The position numbers were made by a program, and so were the translations under genes. The notes beneath the pieces were generated by a model that ran no database searches, had not been told where the DNA came from, and was given only the letters and a program-made list of their open reading frames with translations. This document shows positions 21,118-30,954 of a stretch of 64,000 bases of DNA, piece after piece. How positions within the stretch are numbered: the stretch's first letter is position 1; each line of letters opens with the position of its first letter. The DNA comes from Streptomyces violaceoruber (GTDB taxonomy: Bacteria; Actinomycetota; Actinomycetes; Streptomycetales; Streptomycetaceae): NCBI GenBank assembly GCA_000720805.1, contig JODI01000010.1:84712-148711 (forward strand), read 5' to 3'.

Positions 21118-21121
21118 GTGT

Positions 21122-21135
21122 GTTTCACGTGAAAC
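21122..21135. other. parS: Perfect parS site containing the cydCD start codon
   Basis: GTTTCACGTGAAAC is an exact copy of the parS core. Its central GTG (21129-21131) is the probable start codon of cydCD, and GAGGTG upstream at 21115-21120 is the ribosome-binding site. A ParB complex here would sit on the translation start region of a respiratory gene. Confidence 0.88.
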
Positions 21136-24100
21136 CAATCGATCCACGTCTGCTCCGGTACGCCCGTGCCACCCGGTTCTTCCTGGTGGCGGTGGTCGGC
21201 CTGGGCGCCTTCGGGGCCCTTCTGGTCATCGCGCAGGCGATGCTCATCGCCGAGATCGTGGTGGGTGCCTTCCAGCACGGGCTGTCGGTAGCCGAACTCC
21301 GTACTCCCCTGCTGCTGTTGGTGGCCGTCGCCGGCGGTCGCGCGCTGGTCTCCTGGCTCACCGAACTCGCCGCGCACCGGGCGAGCGCGGCGGTGAAGTC
21401 GGAGCTTCGCCGGCGGCTGCTGGAGCGTGCGGTCGCGCTGGGGCCCGGGTGGCTGAGCGGGCAGCGGACCGGATCGCTGGTCGCCCTCGCCACCCGGGGG
21501 GTCGATGCCCTGGACGACTACTTCTCGCGCTATCTCCCGCAGCTGGGGCTGGCGGTGGTGGTCCCGGTGGCGGTGCTGGCGCGGATCGTCACCGAGGACT
21601 GGGTCTCGGCGGCCATCATCGTCGGGACCCTGCCGCTCATTCCGGTCTTCATGATGCTGATCGGCTGGGCCACCCAGTCCCGGATGGACCGCCAGTGGCG
21701 GCTGCTGTCCCGGCTGTCCGGGCACTTTCTGGACGTGGTGGCCGGCCTTCCTACCCTGAAGGTCTTCGGGCGGGCGAAGGCGCAGGCCGAGTCCATCCGG
21801 CGCATCACCGGCGAGTACCGGCAGGCGACCATGCGGACCCTGCGGATCGCCTTCATCTCGTCCTTCGCGCTGGAGTTGCTGGCGACCTTGTCGGTGGCGC
21901 TGGTCGCCGTGACCATCGGGATGCGGCTCGTGCACGGGGACATGGACCTGTACATCGGCCTGGTCGTTCTCGTGCTCGCGCCCGAGGCCTATCTGCCGCT
22001 GCGGCAGGTGGGGGCCCAGTACCACGCGGCGGCCGAGGGGCTGGCCGCCGCCGAGGAGATCTTCTCGGTGCTGGAGACGCCGGTTCCGGTCTCAGGTTCC
22101 GGTGCCGTGCCGGCGGGGGGCCTGGCCTTCGAGGGGGTGACCGTCCGGTACCCCGGGCGGTCGGGGGACGCCGTGACGGACGTGTCTTTCGCCGTCGAGT
22201 CCGGGGAGACGGTCGCGCTCGTCGGGCCGAGCGGTGCGGGCAAGTCGACGCTGCTGAACGTGGTGCTCGGCTTCGTACGCCCCAGTGAGGGGCGGGTGTC
22301 GGTCGGGGGAGTCGATCTCGCCGAGGCCGACCTGGAGGAGTGGCGGTCGCGGGTCGCGTGGGTGCCGCAGCGGCCGCACCTGTTCGCCGGGACGATCGCC
22401 GAGAACGTACGGCTGGCCCGGCCCGACGCGGAGGATGCCGCCGTACGACGGGCGCTGGCGGACGCGGGGGCGCTGGAGTTCGTGGACGCGTTGCCCCGAG
22501 GCCCGGGCACCGTGCTCGGGGAGGACGGAGCCGGGCTGTCCGCCGGGCAGCGGCAGCGGCTCGCGCTGGCCCGGGCGTTTCTCGCCGACCGGCCCGTGCT
22601 GCTGCTCGACGAACCGACGGCGGCGCTCGACGGGGCCACCGAGGGCGAGGTCGTGGAGGCGGTGCGACGGCTCGCGGTGGGACGGACGGTCCTGCTGGTG
22701 GTGCACCGGCCCGCGTTGTTGTCGGTGGCGGACCGGGTGGTGCGACTGGCCGAGCCGGTCTCCCCCGCCCCCAGGGAGGCCGGGCACAGCACGGCCGGAG
22801 TCCGCACGGTCGAGGCAGGACCGGCCCCCGCCCTCAACGCCCCGGAGACGTCGGTGTCAACGGCGGACGCCCGTGGTGTCCTGGCCCGCGTGCGGGCCAT
22901 GTCCGGCGCCCGGCGGGGACGCCTGATGTTCGCCCTGCTGCTGGCAAGCCTCGCGCTCGGCAGTGCCGTCGGGCTCATGGCGACCTCCGGATGGCTCATC
23001 TCCCGGGCCTCGCAGCAACCGCCCGTGCTCTATCTGATGGTGGCCGTGACCGCGACGCGGGCCTTCGGGATCGGGCGGGCCGTCTTCCGGTACGCCGAGC
23101 GGCTCGTGTCGCACGACGCCGTGTTGCGGATGCTGGCCGACACGCGCGTCGCCGTGTACCGGCGCCTGGAGCGGCTGGCGCCTGCCGGGCTGCGCCGTAC
23201 CCGGCGGGGCGATCTGCTCTCCCGGCTGGTCGCCGACGTGGACGCCCTGCAGGACTACTGGCTGCGCTGGCTGCTGCCCGCCGGTGCCGCCGTGATCGTG
23301 TCCGCCGCCTCCGTCGGCTTCACCGCCTGGCTGCTGCCGGAGGCCGCGATGGCACTCGCCGCCGGACTGGTGGCCGCCGGTGCCGGTGTCCCCCTGGTCA
23401 CCGGTGCCGTGGCCCGACGGTCCGAGCGCAGGCTCGCACCCGCCCGCGGCGCGCTGGCGACCCGCGTGACCGACCTGCTCACCGGGACGGCCGAGCTGAC
23501 CGTCGCCGGCGCCCTGCCCGGACGTACCGCCGAGGCGCGGCGGGTCGACGGGAAGCTCACCCGGATCGCCTCACGTGCCGCCACCGCCACCGCGCTCGGC
23601 GACGGACTGACCGCGCTGATCTCCGGCCTGACGGTGGCCGCGGCCGCGCTCGTGGGCGCCCAGGCGGTCGCCGGCGGACGGCTGGGCGGCGTGGCGATGG
23701 CGGTCGTCGTCCTCACTCCGCTCGCCGCGTTCGAGGCCGTCCTCGGGCTCCCGCTCGCCGTGCAGTACCGGCAGCGGGTGCGCAGGAGCGCGGAGCGTGT
23801 GTACGAGGTGCTGGACGCGCCCGAGCCGGTCAGGGAGCCGCAACGGCCCCGGCAGGCGCCCGCGTCGCCCTTCCCTGTCGTATTGCGGGGCCTTGCCGCC
23901 CGGCACGCCGGGCAGGACCGGGACGCGCTCGCCGGAGTCGACCTCACCCTGGAGGAGGGGCGCCGGGTCGCCGTGGTCGGGCCGTCCGGGTCCGGCAAGA
24001 CGACGCTCGCACAGGTCCTCCTGCGCTTCCTGGACACGGACGCGGGGGCGTACACGCTGGGCGGAGTGGACGCGTACGGCCTGGACGGCGACGACGTACG

Positions 24101-24620
24101 GCGGCTCGTCGGGCTGTGTGCGCAGGACGCGCACCTCTTCGACAGCTCGGTGCGCGAGAACCTGCTGCTCGCGAAGAAGGACGCGACCGAGGCCGAACTG
24201 CGCGACGCGCTGGGGCGGGCCCGGCTGCTGGACTGGGCCGACGGTCTGCCCGACGGGCTCGACACGCTGGTCGGCGAGCACGGAGCGCGGTTGTCCGGCG
24301 GGCAGCGGCAGCGGCTGGCGCTGGCCCGGGCGCTGCTGGCCGACTTCCCCGTCCTGGTGCTCGACGAGCCCGCCGAGCACCTCGACCTGCCGACGGCCGA
24401 CGCGCTCACCGCCGACCTGCTGGCCGCCACCGAGGGCCGCACCACCCTGCTCATCACCCACCGGCTGGCCGGCCTGGCGGCGGTGGACGAGGTGATCGTG
24501 CTGGACGAGGGGCGGGTGGTGCAGCGCGGTACATACGAGGAGCTGACGGCGGCGCGAGGGCCGTTGCGCGCGATGGCGGAGCGGGAGGAGGCGGCGGACC
24601 TGTTGGTCGGGGCGCGGTAG
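21129..24620 (+). CDS. cydCD: Fused CydD-CydC thiol exporter, ABC type
   Basis: A 1163-residue single-chain version of the heterodimeric exporter of cysteine and glutathione-like thiols needed for cytochrome bd assembly. Each half has a six-helix membrane domain and a nucleotide-binding domain. The first has GPSGAGKST and LSAGQRQR with LLLDEPTAALD; the second, after about residue 570, has GPSGSGKTT and LSGGQRQR with LVLDEPAEHLD. The start is taken as GTG 21129 (VKPIDPRLLRYAR) since GAGGTG is eight bases upstream; a GTG at 21120 would add three residues encoded by the parS site. Fusion is the common actinobacterial form. Confidence 0.94.
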   Translation: MKPIDPRLLRYARATRFFLVAVVGLGAFGALLVIAQAMLIAEIVVGAFQHGLSVAELRTPLLLLVAVAGGRALVSWLTELAAHRASAAVKSELRRRLLERAVALGPGWLSGQRTGSLVALATRGVDALDDYFSRYLPQLGLAVVVPVAVLARIVTEDWVSAAIIVGTLPLIPVFMMLIGWATQSRMDRQWRLLSRLSGHFLDVVAGLPTLKVFGRAKAQAESIRRITGEYRQATMRTLRIAFISSFALELLATLSVALVAVTIGMRLVHGDMDLYIGLVVLVLAPEAYLPLRQVGAQYHAAAEGLAAAEEIFSVLETPVPVSGSGAVPAGGLAFEGVTVRYPGRSGDAVTDVSFAVESGETVALVGPSGAGKSTLLNVVLGFVRPSEGRVSVGGVDLAEADLEEWRSRVAWVPQRPHLFAGTIAENVRLARPDAEDAAVRRALADAGALEFVDALPRGPGTVLGEDGAGLSAGQRQRLALARAFLADRPVLLLDEPTAALDGATEGEVVEAVRRLAVGRTVLLVVHRPALLSVADRVVRLAEPVSPAPREAGHSTAGVRTVEAGPAPALNAPETSVSTADARGVLARVRAMSGARRGRLMFALLLASLALGSAVGLMATSGWLISRASQQPPVLYLMVAVTATRAFGIGRAVFRYAERLVSHDAVLRMLADTRVAVYRRLERLAPAGLRRTRRGDLLSRLVADVDALQDYWLRWLLPAGAAVIVSAASVGFTAWLLPEAAMALAAGLVAAGAGVPLVTGAVARRSERRLAPARGALATRVTDLLTGTAELTVAGALPGRTAEARRVDGKLTRIASRAATATALGDGLTALISGLTVAAAALVGAQAVAGGRLGGVAMAVVVLTPLAAFEAVLGLPLAVQYRQRVRRSAERVYEVLDAPEPVREPQRPRQAPASPFPVVLRGLAARHAGQDRDALAGVDLTLEEGRRVAVVGPSGSGKTTLAQVLLRFLDTDAGAYTLGGVDAYGLDGDDVRRLVGLCAQDAHLFDSSVRENLLLAKKDATEAELRDALGRARLLDWADGLPDGLDTLVGEHGARLSGGQRQRLALARALLADFPVLVLDEPAEHLDLPTADALTADLLAATEGRTTLLITHRLAGLAAVDEVIVLDEGRVVQRGTYEELTAARGPLRAMAEREEAADLLVGAR

Positions 24621-24777
24621 GGGGGGAGGCGGTCCGTCGGCAGCCGCCTGGAGCCGCGCTCCTCTCCGGACCGGACCTGTGGGACACGCTGCCCCGTGAC
24701 CCGTCTGCCGCAACCGTTACCCCAGCCGTACGACGTGAACAGGACCGCGGCCCCATGGCCGGGTCACGATCGCTGAC

Positions 24778-25848
24778 ATGCGCTCACTTCGCCGTCATCC
24801 GCTGCTTGTTCCGGCGCTGCTGTGCGCGTTCGCCGTGCTCGCGGCCCGTCCCACCGACGGGGGCGGCGGCGGTGCGGGCGAGGGTGCGTACGGCTCGGCG
24901 GACTCCGGGATCAGCGGGCAGGTGGCCCGGCTGTACGAGGCCGCGGCGGTGGCGACGCAGCGGTACGAGGCGGGACGGCTCAAGGCCGAGGGGCAGCGGG
25001 CGCGGGCGCTGCGAGTGGAGGCGCTCCTCGACCGAGAGCGACGGGAGAGCGCGGTGATGCGTGAGGACCTGGGCCGCATCGCACGGGCCCAGTACCGCAG
25101 CGGCGGCGGACTGCCGCTCACCGCGCAGCTCATCCTCGCCGACAGCCAGGATGAGCTGATGCGCGGTCAGCACGTCTTCTCGCAGACGCAACTGGCGGTC
25201 AACAACGCGATCGACAAGAGCCGTCGGGCCGAACGCCGGCTCGCCGCGGACGAGGCGAAGGCCGTGGCGGCCTGGCAGGCCCTGGAGCAGCGGAACGCCG
25301 AACTCGCCAGTCTGAAGAAGGACATCGAGCAGAAACTCGACCAGGCGCGCCGGCAGTTGCAGGGGCAGGCGGACGCGTCCGTCGCGGCCGGTGCCTGCCG
25401 TGGCGCTGTCCGGCTCGATCAGCCGCGGAAGGCCGTCACGAACGCATGGGTCGCTCCTGTGGAGGCGTACACGCTGTCCGCCGGCTTCGGCAGCGGCGGT
25501 GCCCGGTGGGCGAACCGGCACACCGGGCAGGACTTCGCGGTGCCGATCGGTACGCTGGTGCGGGCGGTCGGCGCCGGCCGGGTGGTGAAGGTGTCGTGCG
25601 GGGGCGCCTTCGGGATCGAGGCGGTCGTGGAGCACATGGGCGGCTACTACACGCAGTACGCCCATCTCGCCGCCGTCACCGTCGACCAGGGTGAGCAGGT
25701 GAGTGCGGGGCAGTGGATCGGTCAGTCGGGCACGTCCGGCAACTCCACCGGCCCGCACCTGCACTTCGAGGTGCGGGTCACCCCGGAGATGGGCTCGGCG
25801 GTCGATCCGGTGCCGTGGTTGGCGGCAAGAGGAGTGCCGTTGGGATAG
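24778..25848 (+). CDS. Secreted M23 (LytM-type) peptidase with coiled coil
   Basis: A 356-residue exported protein: a signal peptide (RHPLLVPALLCAFAVLAARP), an alpha-helical coiled-coil segment (about 45-205) rich in Ala/Glu/Arg, and a C-terminal LytM domain. Zinc ligands are in place: HTGQD near 250 and HLHFE near 330. Such proteins cut peptidoglycan cross-links or activate amidases at division sites. The last codons and a copy of them lie on both sides of the stop. Confidence 0.9.
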   Translation: MRSLRRHPLLVPALLCAFAVLAARPTDGGGGGAGEGAYGSADSGISGQVARLYEAAAVATQRYEAGRLKAEGQRARALRVEALLDRERRESAVMREDLGRIARAQYRSGGGLPLTAQLILADSQDELMRGQHVFSQTQLAVNNAIDKSRRAERRLAADEAKAVAAWQALEQRNAELASLKKDIEQKLDQARRQLQGQADASVAAGACRGAVRLDQPRKAVTNAWVAPVEAYTLSAGFGSGGARWANRHTGQDFAVPIGTLVRAVGAGRVVKVSCGGAFGIEAVVEHMGGYYTQYAHLAAVTVDQGEQVSAGQWIGQSGTSGNSTGPHLHFEVRVTPEMGSAVDPVPWLAARGVPLG

Positions 25849-25871
25849 CACCCGCGCGGAGTGCCGTTGGG
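25831..25871 (+). repeat. Stop-anchored duplication at the M23 gene end
   Basis: GGAGTGCCGTTGGG at 25831-25844, the codons before the TAG stop, is repeated at 25858-25871, 27 bp later. Period 27 keeps the reading phase. Confidence 0.7.
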
Positions 25872-25904
25872 GGGACGGTCGGGCCGGGCGAGGGCCGCTC
25901 GCGG

Positions 25905-26774
25905 CTATTCGCGTTCCGCCAGCAGCTGCTCGATCACGACCGCGACCCCGTCCTCGTTGTTGGCGACCGTCCGGCCGCTGGCCGCCGCGATCACGTCCGG
26001 GTGCGCGTTGCCCATCGCGTAGGACCGGCCCGCCCACGTGAGCATCTCGACGTCGTTGGGCATGTCCCCGAAGGCGACGACCTCCTCGTGCGAGATGCCG
26101 CGTTCGGCGCAGCACAGGGCGAGCGTGCTGGCCTTGGAGACGTCGGGACCGCTGATCTCCAGCAGGGCGCTGGGGCTGGAGCGGGTGACGTTGGCGCGCT
26201 CTCCGATGGCGAGGCGAGCGAGGGTGAGGAAGGCGTCCGGGTCGACCGTGGGGTGGTAGGCGAGGATCTTGAGGACCGGTTCGTCGGCGCCGGGGCCGTC
26301 CGGCGCCAGCAGATCCTCGGCCGGTGCCAGGGAGTCCGGGATCTCCAGGTGCAACTTCGGATAGTCCGGCTCCTGGTAGAAGCCGTACGTCTGCTCCACG
26401 GCGTACACCGTGCCCGGCGCCGCCTCACGCAGCAGCCGTACGGCGTCCAGCGCGTTGTCCCGGACCAGTTCGCGTACCTTCACGAACTTGTGCGCGCCGG
26501 GGCCGCCGTGCAGGTCGACCACCGCGGCGCCGTTGCCGCAGATGGCCAGGCCGTGGCCGTGGACATGGTCGCTGACGACGTCCATCCAGCGGGCCGGGCG
26601 GCCGGTGACGAAGAAGACCTCGATGCCCGCCTCCTCGGCCGCGGCGAGGGCGGCGACGGTGCGCGCGGAGACCGAATTGTCGTCGCGCAGCAGGGTGCCG
26701 TCCAGATCGGTGGCGATCAGTCGCGGCGGGGCGATGGCGGCGGGGGTTTCGGGCTGTCGAGTCGCTGAGGTCAC
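25905..26774 (-). CDS. HAD-IIB (Cof-type) phosphatase
   Basis: A 289-residue haloacid-dehalogenase hydrolase of the Cof subfamily, acting on small phosphorylated metabolites. Motif I is DLDGTLL (about 22-28), motif II TGR near 57, and motif [12 protein letters not shown] near 240, with a C2 cap between. It is a paralogue of the protein at 35282-36097; both end in an [16 protein letters not shown] tail. Convergent with the M23 peptidase gene. Confidence 0.88.
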   Translation of the reverse strand: MTSATRQPETPAAIAPPRLIATDLDGTLLRDDNSVSARTVAALAAAEEAGIEVFFVTGRPARWMDVVSDHVHGHGLAICGNGAAVVDLHGGPGAHKFVKVRELVRDNALDAVRLLREAAPGTVYAVEQTYGFYQEPDYPKLHLEIPDSLAPAEDLLAPDGPGADEPVLKILAYHPTVDPDAFLTLARLAIGERANVTRSSPSALLEISGPDVSKASTLALCCAERGISHEEVVAFGDMPNDVEMLTWAGRSYAMGNAHPDVIAAASGRTVANNEDGVAVVIEQLLAERE

Positions 26775-26853
26775 CCGGCCATTCTCCTGCAGTCGGCCCG
26801 CAGGTCCGTGCGGGCCTGCGACATCTGCGGTGCCACCGCTCTCACCTGCCCCG

Positions 26854-27765
26854 TCAGCGCAGTTGAGCGGGTGCTTCCATGGCGATCTGCTCGAAGACCT
26901 TCTCGTCCGCGGCGAAGTCCGAGTCGGGGATCGGCCAGTGGATCACGATCTCGGTGAAGCCCAGGTCCCGGTGCCGGCCCGCGAAGTCCACGAACGCGTC
27001 GAGGGACTGGAGCGGACGCGCGCGGTCAGGGGTGAAACCGGTCAGCAGGACCTTGTCCATGTCCCGCACGTCCCGTCCGAGCGCGGCGCAGGCGTCGGCC
27101 AGCTTCTCGGTCTGTCCGCGGAGGGCCTGAACCGACTGGTCGGGCGTGCCGTTCTCGTACAGCCTGGGGTCGCCGGTGGTCACCCAGGCGTGTCCGTACC
27201 GAGCGGCGAGCTCGAGCCCGCGGGGGCCGGTCGCGGCCACCGCGAAGGGCAGCCGGGGCCGCTGTACGCAGCCAGGGATGTTGCGCGCCTCGTGCGCCGA
27301 GTAGTGATCGCCCTTGTACGACACACCCTGGGCACCGTCTTCGGTCAGCAGCCGGTCGAGGAGTGACACGAACTCGGCGAAGCGGTCGGCCCGCTCGCGC
27401 GGGGTCCACGGCTCCTGTCCGAGCGCCGTGGCGTCGAATCCGGTGCCGCCCGCGCCGACACCGAGCGTGATACGCCCGCCGGAGATGTCGTCGAGGGAGA
27501 TCAGCTCCTTGGCGAGGGTCACCGGCTGCCGGAAGTTCGGCGAGGTCACCAGCGTGCCCAGGCGCAGGGTGTCGGTGATGCCCGCGGCGGCGGTCAGTGT
27601 CGGTACGGCACCGAACCAGGGCCCGTCCCGGAAGCTGCGCCAGGACAAGTGGTCGTAGGTGTAGGCGGCGTGGAACCCGAGCTGCTCCGCGCGTTGCCAT
27701 GTCGAACGGCCACCTTCGTGCCAGCGGCGGTACGGAAGGATCACAGTGCTCAGACGCAGACTCAT
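26854..27765 (-). CDS. LLM-class flavin/F420-dependent oxidoreductase
   Basis: A 303-residue luciferase-like monooxygenase fold, with the N-terminal [15 protein letters not shown] strand and [27 protein letters not shown] and [14 protein letters not shown] motifs of the actinobacterial F420-using group. Substrate unknown. The ATG at 27765 starts the first beta strand; the longer frame (to 27810) would run through the parS site. Confidence 0.87.
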   Translation of the reverse strand: MSLRLSTVILPYRRWHEGGRSTWQRAEQLGFHAAYTYDHLSWRSFRDGPWFGAVPTLTAAAGITDTLRLGTLVTSPNFRQPVTLAKELISLDDISGGRITLGVGAGGTGFDATALGQEPWTPRERADRFAEFVSLLDRLLTEDGAQGVSYKGDHYSAHEARNIPGCVQRPRLPFAVAATGPRGLELAARYGHAWVTTGDPRLYENGTPDQSVQALRGQTEKLADACAALGRDVRDMDKVLLTGFTPDRARPLQSLDAFVDFAGRHRDLGFTEIVIHWPIPDSDFAADEKVFEQIAMEAPAQLR

Positions 27766-27790
27766 GGGTCGAGCGTATGCGGACGATCGT

Positions 27791-27804
27791 GTTTCACGTG
27801 AAAC
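27791..27804. other. parS: Perfect parS site
   Basis: GTTTCACGTGAAAC, exact parS core, in the 50-bp gap between two minus-strand genes (the LLM oxidoreductase and the 148-residue protein). Confidence 0.9.
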
Positions 27805-27816
27805 CCTCACGGACGG

Positions 27817-28263
27817 TCATCGCACCCGTCCGCTCAGCCATGGGCTGAGCGTGATCATCGGCATGTACTCCTTGTGGGTGCGGTCGCCGGGCAGCGGCAC
27901 GATCAGGAAGTAGCCGGGCGGGAAGCGGCGGCCCTTGACGTGGGCGAGGTCGCCGAAGACGGAGCTCAGGAAGGCGGGCACGTCGTCGCGCGGGATGTCG
28001 GGGCACTCGACGCCCTCGACATCGATCAGGGCGTCGCCTTCGGGGTAGAGCCGCACGCTCACCCGAGGAACGCCGCCGAACTCGACGTAGGCCTCATGGG
28101 GCAGCGAGCCGTCCGGGTCGGCCGTGACCCCGACGCCCGCGGCGCTGCGGCGGGAGGTCTGGTCTGCGCCGATGTCGTGGGTGACCTCGATCTCGCGCGC
28201 GAACTCCTCGGCGAGGGCCCGCAGTGCCGTGACAGCGGCTTCGGTGGTGGGGAAGTGGTCCAT
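27817..28263 (-). CDS. Conserved protein of unknown function
   Basis: A 148-residue soluble protein, mixed alpha/beta, with no signal peptide or membrane helix and no motif I recognise. It contains ADPDGSLPHEAYVEFGG and a Pro-rich RRFPPGYFLIVPLPGD segment. The ATG start at 28263 is followed by normal Streptomyces codon use. Genes on both sides share its strand with gaps of 25 and 51 bp, so co-transcription with kptA is likely. Confidence 0.65.
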   Translation of the reverse strand: MDHFPTTEAAVTALRALAEEFAREIEVTHDIGADQTSRRSAAGVGVTADPDGSLPHEAYVEFGGVPRVSVRLYPEGDALIDVEGVECPDIPRDDVPAFLSSVFGDLAHVKGRRFPPGYFLIVPLPGDRTHKEYMPMITLSPWLSGRVR

Positions 28264-28288
28264 ACCACTGATTCTGGCGGACCGGAGG

Positions 28289-28852
28289 TCAGTGTCGCTC
28301 TGGAAACCGCAGGTACTCGGGCGGTACCGCCTTCGTCAGCCACACCCCGTTCGCGCTCACGTGGAAGAGGTGGCCGTCGCGGTGCATGGCACCGGCGTCC
28401 ACCGGGAGCACGACCGGCCGGCCGCGCCGGGCGCCGACGCGGGTCGCCGTCTCCCGGTCGGGCGAGAGGTGCACGTCGTGACGGTTCATGGCCCGCAGCC
28501 CTTCGGTGCGGATCGCGTCCAGGAAGCGGGCCACGGTCCCGTGGTAGAGGTAAGGCGGCGGGGTCGCGGGCGCCAGTCCCAGGTCGACGTCGATGCTGTG
28601 GCCCTGGCTGGCGCGAATCCGGGTGCCGTCGATCGCGAAACGTCGCTTGTCATTGGCAGCGACCACGTGATCCAGCTCTGCCCGGGTGAACCGGAAGCCG
28701 TGCGCGGCGGCCGCGGCGATCAGCGTGTCGATCTCGACCCACCCGCCCTCGTCGAGGGTGAGTCCGATCCGCTCCGGTTGGTGCCGTAGATGCTTCGACA
28801 GATACTTGGACACCTTGACGGTGCGTTGTTCATCCATGCGTCTTTCGTCCAT
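28289..28852 (-). CDS. kptA: RNA 2'-phosphotransferase Tpt1/KptA
   Basis: A 187-residue Tpt1 homologue, which in eukaryotes removes the 2'-phosphate left on tRNA after splicing using NAD+; the bacterial role is unclear. Conserved stretches are SKYLSKHLRHQPERIGL at the start, RASQGHSIDVDL in the middle and YHGTV...RHDVHLS. Start ATG 28852 or 28837 (five codons later); neither has a strong ribosome-binding site. Three DnaA boxes lie just upstream. Confidence 0.9.
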   Translation of the reverse strand: MDERRMDEQRTVKVSKYLSKHLRHQPERIGLTLDEGGWVEIDTLIAAAAAHGFRFTRAELDHVVAANDKRRFAIDGTRIRASQGHSIDVDLGLAPATPPPYLYHGTVARFLDAIRTEGLRAMNRHDVHLSPDRETATRVGARRGRPVVLPVDAGAMHRDGHLFHVSANGVWLTKAVPPEYLRFPERH

Positions 28853-28908
28853 CTCGCCAGCCTGCCGGGAGGGATGTGAATCACGCGAATGATTTTGCCG
28901 CCGATGTT

Positions 28909-28962
28909 TGATCCACAGCCAAGTGCAGTTATCCACAGGGAAATTGGCGATTCTGTGGACAA
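28909..28962. other. Cluster of three DnaA boxes
   Basis: TGATCCACA at 28909-28917, TTATCCACA at 28929-28937, and TGTGGACAA (reverse of TTGTCCACA) at 28954-28962, between kptA and the hydrolase-SDR gene. The last is the preferred Streptomyces box. The spacing is about 20-25 bp. Confidence 0.75.
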
Positions 28963-28973
28963 CGATCCTTGGC

Positions 28974-30731
28974 CTACAGCGGTGGCTCCAGCCGTGCGAT
29001 CGCCCGCAGCGCCCCGGGCGTGATGCGGGACAGGAGACGGGCGCCGCGGGCCTCGGGCGTCACCGCAACCACGGCCTGATTGCGCACCACCGCCCGCAGG
29101 ACGGCGTCGGCGACCTTCTCCGGCGGGTAGTTGCGCAGCCCGTACAGCCGGGCGGTGCGCTGTCGGCGCCGCTTCTCCTCGGCGGCGTCGACGCCCACGA
29201 AGCGCGCGGTCGAGGTGATGCCGGTGTTGACCAAGCCCGGACAGATCGCGCTCACCCCGATCCCCCGTCCGGCCAGCTCCGCGCGCAGGCACTCGCTCAG
29301 CATCAGCACCGCAGCCTTGGAGGCACTGTAGGCGGCCAGTGCCCTGGAGGGCTGGTACGCGGCGGCCGACGCGGTGTTGACGATGTGGCCGCCCTGTCCG
29401 CGCTCGGCCATCTGCTTCCCGAAGAGCCGGCAGCCGTGGATCACGCCCCACAGGTTGACGTCGAGGACCTTCTTCCAGTCCTCCGGGGTGGTGTCGAAGA
29501 AGGAGCCGGACAGGCCGATGCCCGCGTTGTTCACCAGGATGTCCACGACGCCGTAGTCGGCGGCGACCTTCGTGGCGAACCTCTCCATGGCCTGTGCGTC
29601 GGAGACGTCGACCGTCTCCGCCCAGGCCGTGGGCGCGCCGGCCAGCCGGGACTGCTCGGCGGTGCGGGCCGCCGCCTCGGCGTCCCGGTCGACGGCCACC
29701 ACACGCGCTCCGGCTTCGGCGAACGCGAGCGCCGTGGCCCGTCCGATGCCGCTGCCCGCGCCGGTGACCAGGACGAGCTGCCCGCCGAAGCGGTCGGCGT
29801 GCCGGCCCGTCGCCGTTACGGGCTCAGGCCTTCCGCCCTCCACACCCTCCACGAACTCCGTGATCCAGGCCGCCAGTTGGTCGGGGCGGGTGCGCGGGAC
29901 CCAGTGTTTGGCCGGAAGGGTGCGCCGCGTCAACTGCGGAACCCACTGCTCCAGTTCGTCGTAGAGCCTCTCCGACAGAAACGCGTCGCCGAGGGGCGTG
30001 ATGAGCTGCACGGGCGCGTGGGCGTACGCGTCCGCACGAGGGCGGCGCAGCCGGGCTCGGACGTTGTCGCGGTACAGCCACGCTCCGTGCGCAGCGTCCG
30101 TGCGCAGCGTCGAGGTCGGGTAGTCGCCGCCGGGGAGCTTCTCGACGCGCTCCAGGAGCCGGGGCCAGCGCTTGCCGAGGGGGCCGCGCCAGGCCAGCTC
30201 GGGCAGGACGGGCGTGTGCAGCAGGTACACGTACCAGGACTTGGCGCCCTGGCCGAGCAGCTGGCCGACCCGGCGCGGAGTGGGGCGCCGGAGGCGCCTG
30301 TCAATCCAATGGCCGAGGTGGTCCAGAGACGGGCCGGACATCGAGGTGAAAGAGGCGATGCGGCCCTCGGCGCGCCGGACCGTGGCGAACTCCCAGGCCT
30401 GTACCGACCCCCAGTCGTGCCCCACCAGATGCACGGGCCGGCCCGGGCTGACGGCGTCCGCGACGGCCAGGAAGTCGTCCGTCAGTTTCTCCAGCGTGAA
30501 CCCGCCGCGCAACGGCTCGGGTGCCGTGGACCGGCCGTGGCCCCGGACGTCGTACAGAACGACGTGGAAGCGCTCGGCCAGCCGGGGCGCCACCTGGGAC
30601 CACACCTCCTTGCTGTCCGGGTAGCCGTGCACCAGGACGACCGTCGGCGCCGACGGGTCCCCCAGCTCGGCCACGGACAGCTCGACCCCACCGGTGTGCA
30701 CCCGGCGCTCCCGCGCGCCCTCAACAGGCAC
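28974..30731 (-). CDS. Alpha/beta-hydrolase fused to short-chain dehydrogenase
   Basis: A 585-residue two-domain enzyme. Residues 1-300 form an epoxide-hydrolase-like alpha/beta-hydrolase (VLVHGYPDSKEVW, nucleophile context GHDWGSVQAW). From about 315 an SDR follows: GAGSGIGRATA cofactor loop, NNAGIG, and the YSASK catalytic pair near 470. Both active sites look intact. The arrangement is known in actinobacteria; the substrate is unknown. GTG start at 30731; divergent from the ABC operon. Confidence 0.9.
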   Translation of the reverse strand: MPVEGARERRVHTGGVELSVAELGDPSAPTVVLVHGYPDSKEVWSQVAPRLAERFHVVLYDVRGHGRSTAPEPLRGGFTLEKLTDDFLAVADAVSPGRPVHLVGHDWGSVQAWEFATVRRAEGRIASFTSMSGPSLDHLGHWIDRRLRRPTPRRVGQLLGQGAKSWYVYLLHTPVLPELAWRGPLGKRWPRLLERVEKLPGGDYPTSTLRTDAAHGAWLYRDNVRARLRRPRADAYAHAPVQLITPLGDAFLSERLYDELEQWVPQLTRRTLPAKHWVPRTRPDQLAAWITEFVEGVEGGRPEPVTATGRHADRFGGQLVLVTGAGSGIGRATALAFAEAGARVVAVDRDAEAAARTAEQSRLAGAPTAWAETVDVSDAQAMERFATKVAADYGVVDILVNNAGIGLSGSFFDTTPEDWKKVLDVNLWGVIHGCRLFGKQMAERGQGGHIVNTASAAAYQPSRALAAYSASKAAVLMLSECLRAELAGRGIGVSAICPGLVNTGITSTARFVGVDAAEEKRRRQRTARLYGLRNYPPEKVADAVLRAVVRNQAVVAVTPEARGARLLSRITPGALRAIARLEPPL

Positions 30732-30855
30732 CTGGGTCTCCTCTCCTCCGCTCAGCGCCGCAGGCGCGGCAGCTCGTCCTCCAGCCAGCAGGCACGCTCC
30801 TCGAGGCCCGCGTCAAGAGGCCTCCGGGCTGAGAACAGCTCCGCGTAGCTCTCAG

Positions 30856-30872
30856 GTAGGGGGACCCCCTAC
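30856..30872. promoter_or_regulatory. Inverted repeat between hydrolase-SDR gene and ABC operon
   Basis: GTAGGGGG and CCCCCTAC are perfect inverted arms around a single A at 30864, in the divergent promoter region 83 bp before the first ABC gene. It may be an operator; no regulator gene is adjacent. Confidence 0.4.
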
Positions 30873-30954
30873 GGGCCCGTACGACTGGAGTCTGAGGCGA
30901 AGACGGCTCTGGGGGTTGACGACTGGCGTGGTCCGCGTCACTACTTTCGAAGAT

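Noticed and set aside
22340..25057. 905-codon open frame on the plus strand over cydCD
   Set aside because: Arg/Gly/Ala-rich shadow of cydCD in another frame, as expected in high-GC DNA; cydCD has clear ABC motifs.
28908..30848. 646-codon open frame opposite the hydrolase-SDR gene
   Set aside because: Antisense shadow of a well-supported two-domain enzyme.
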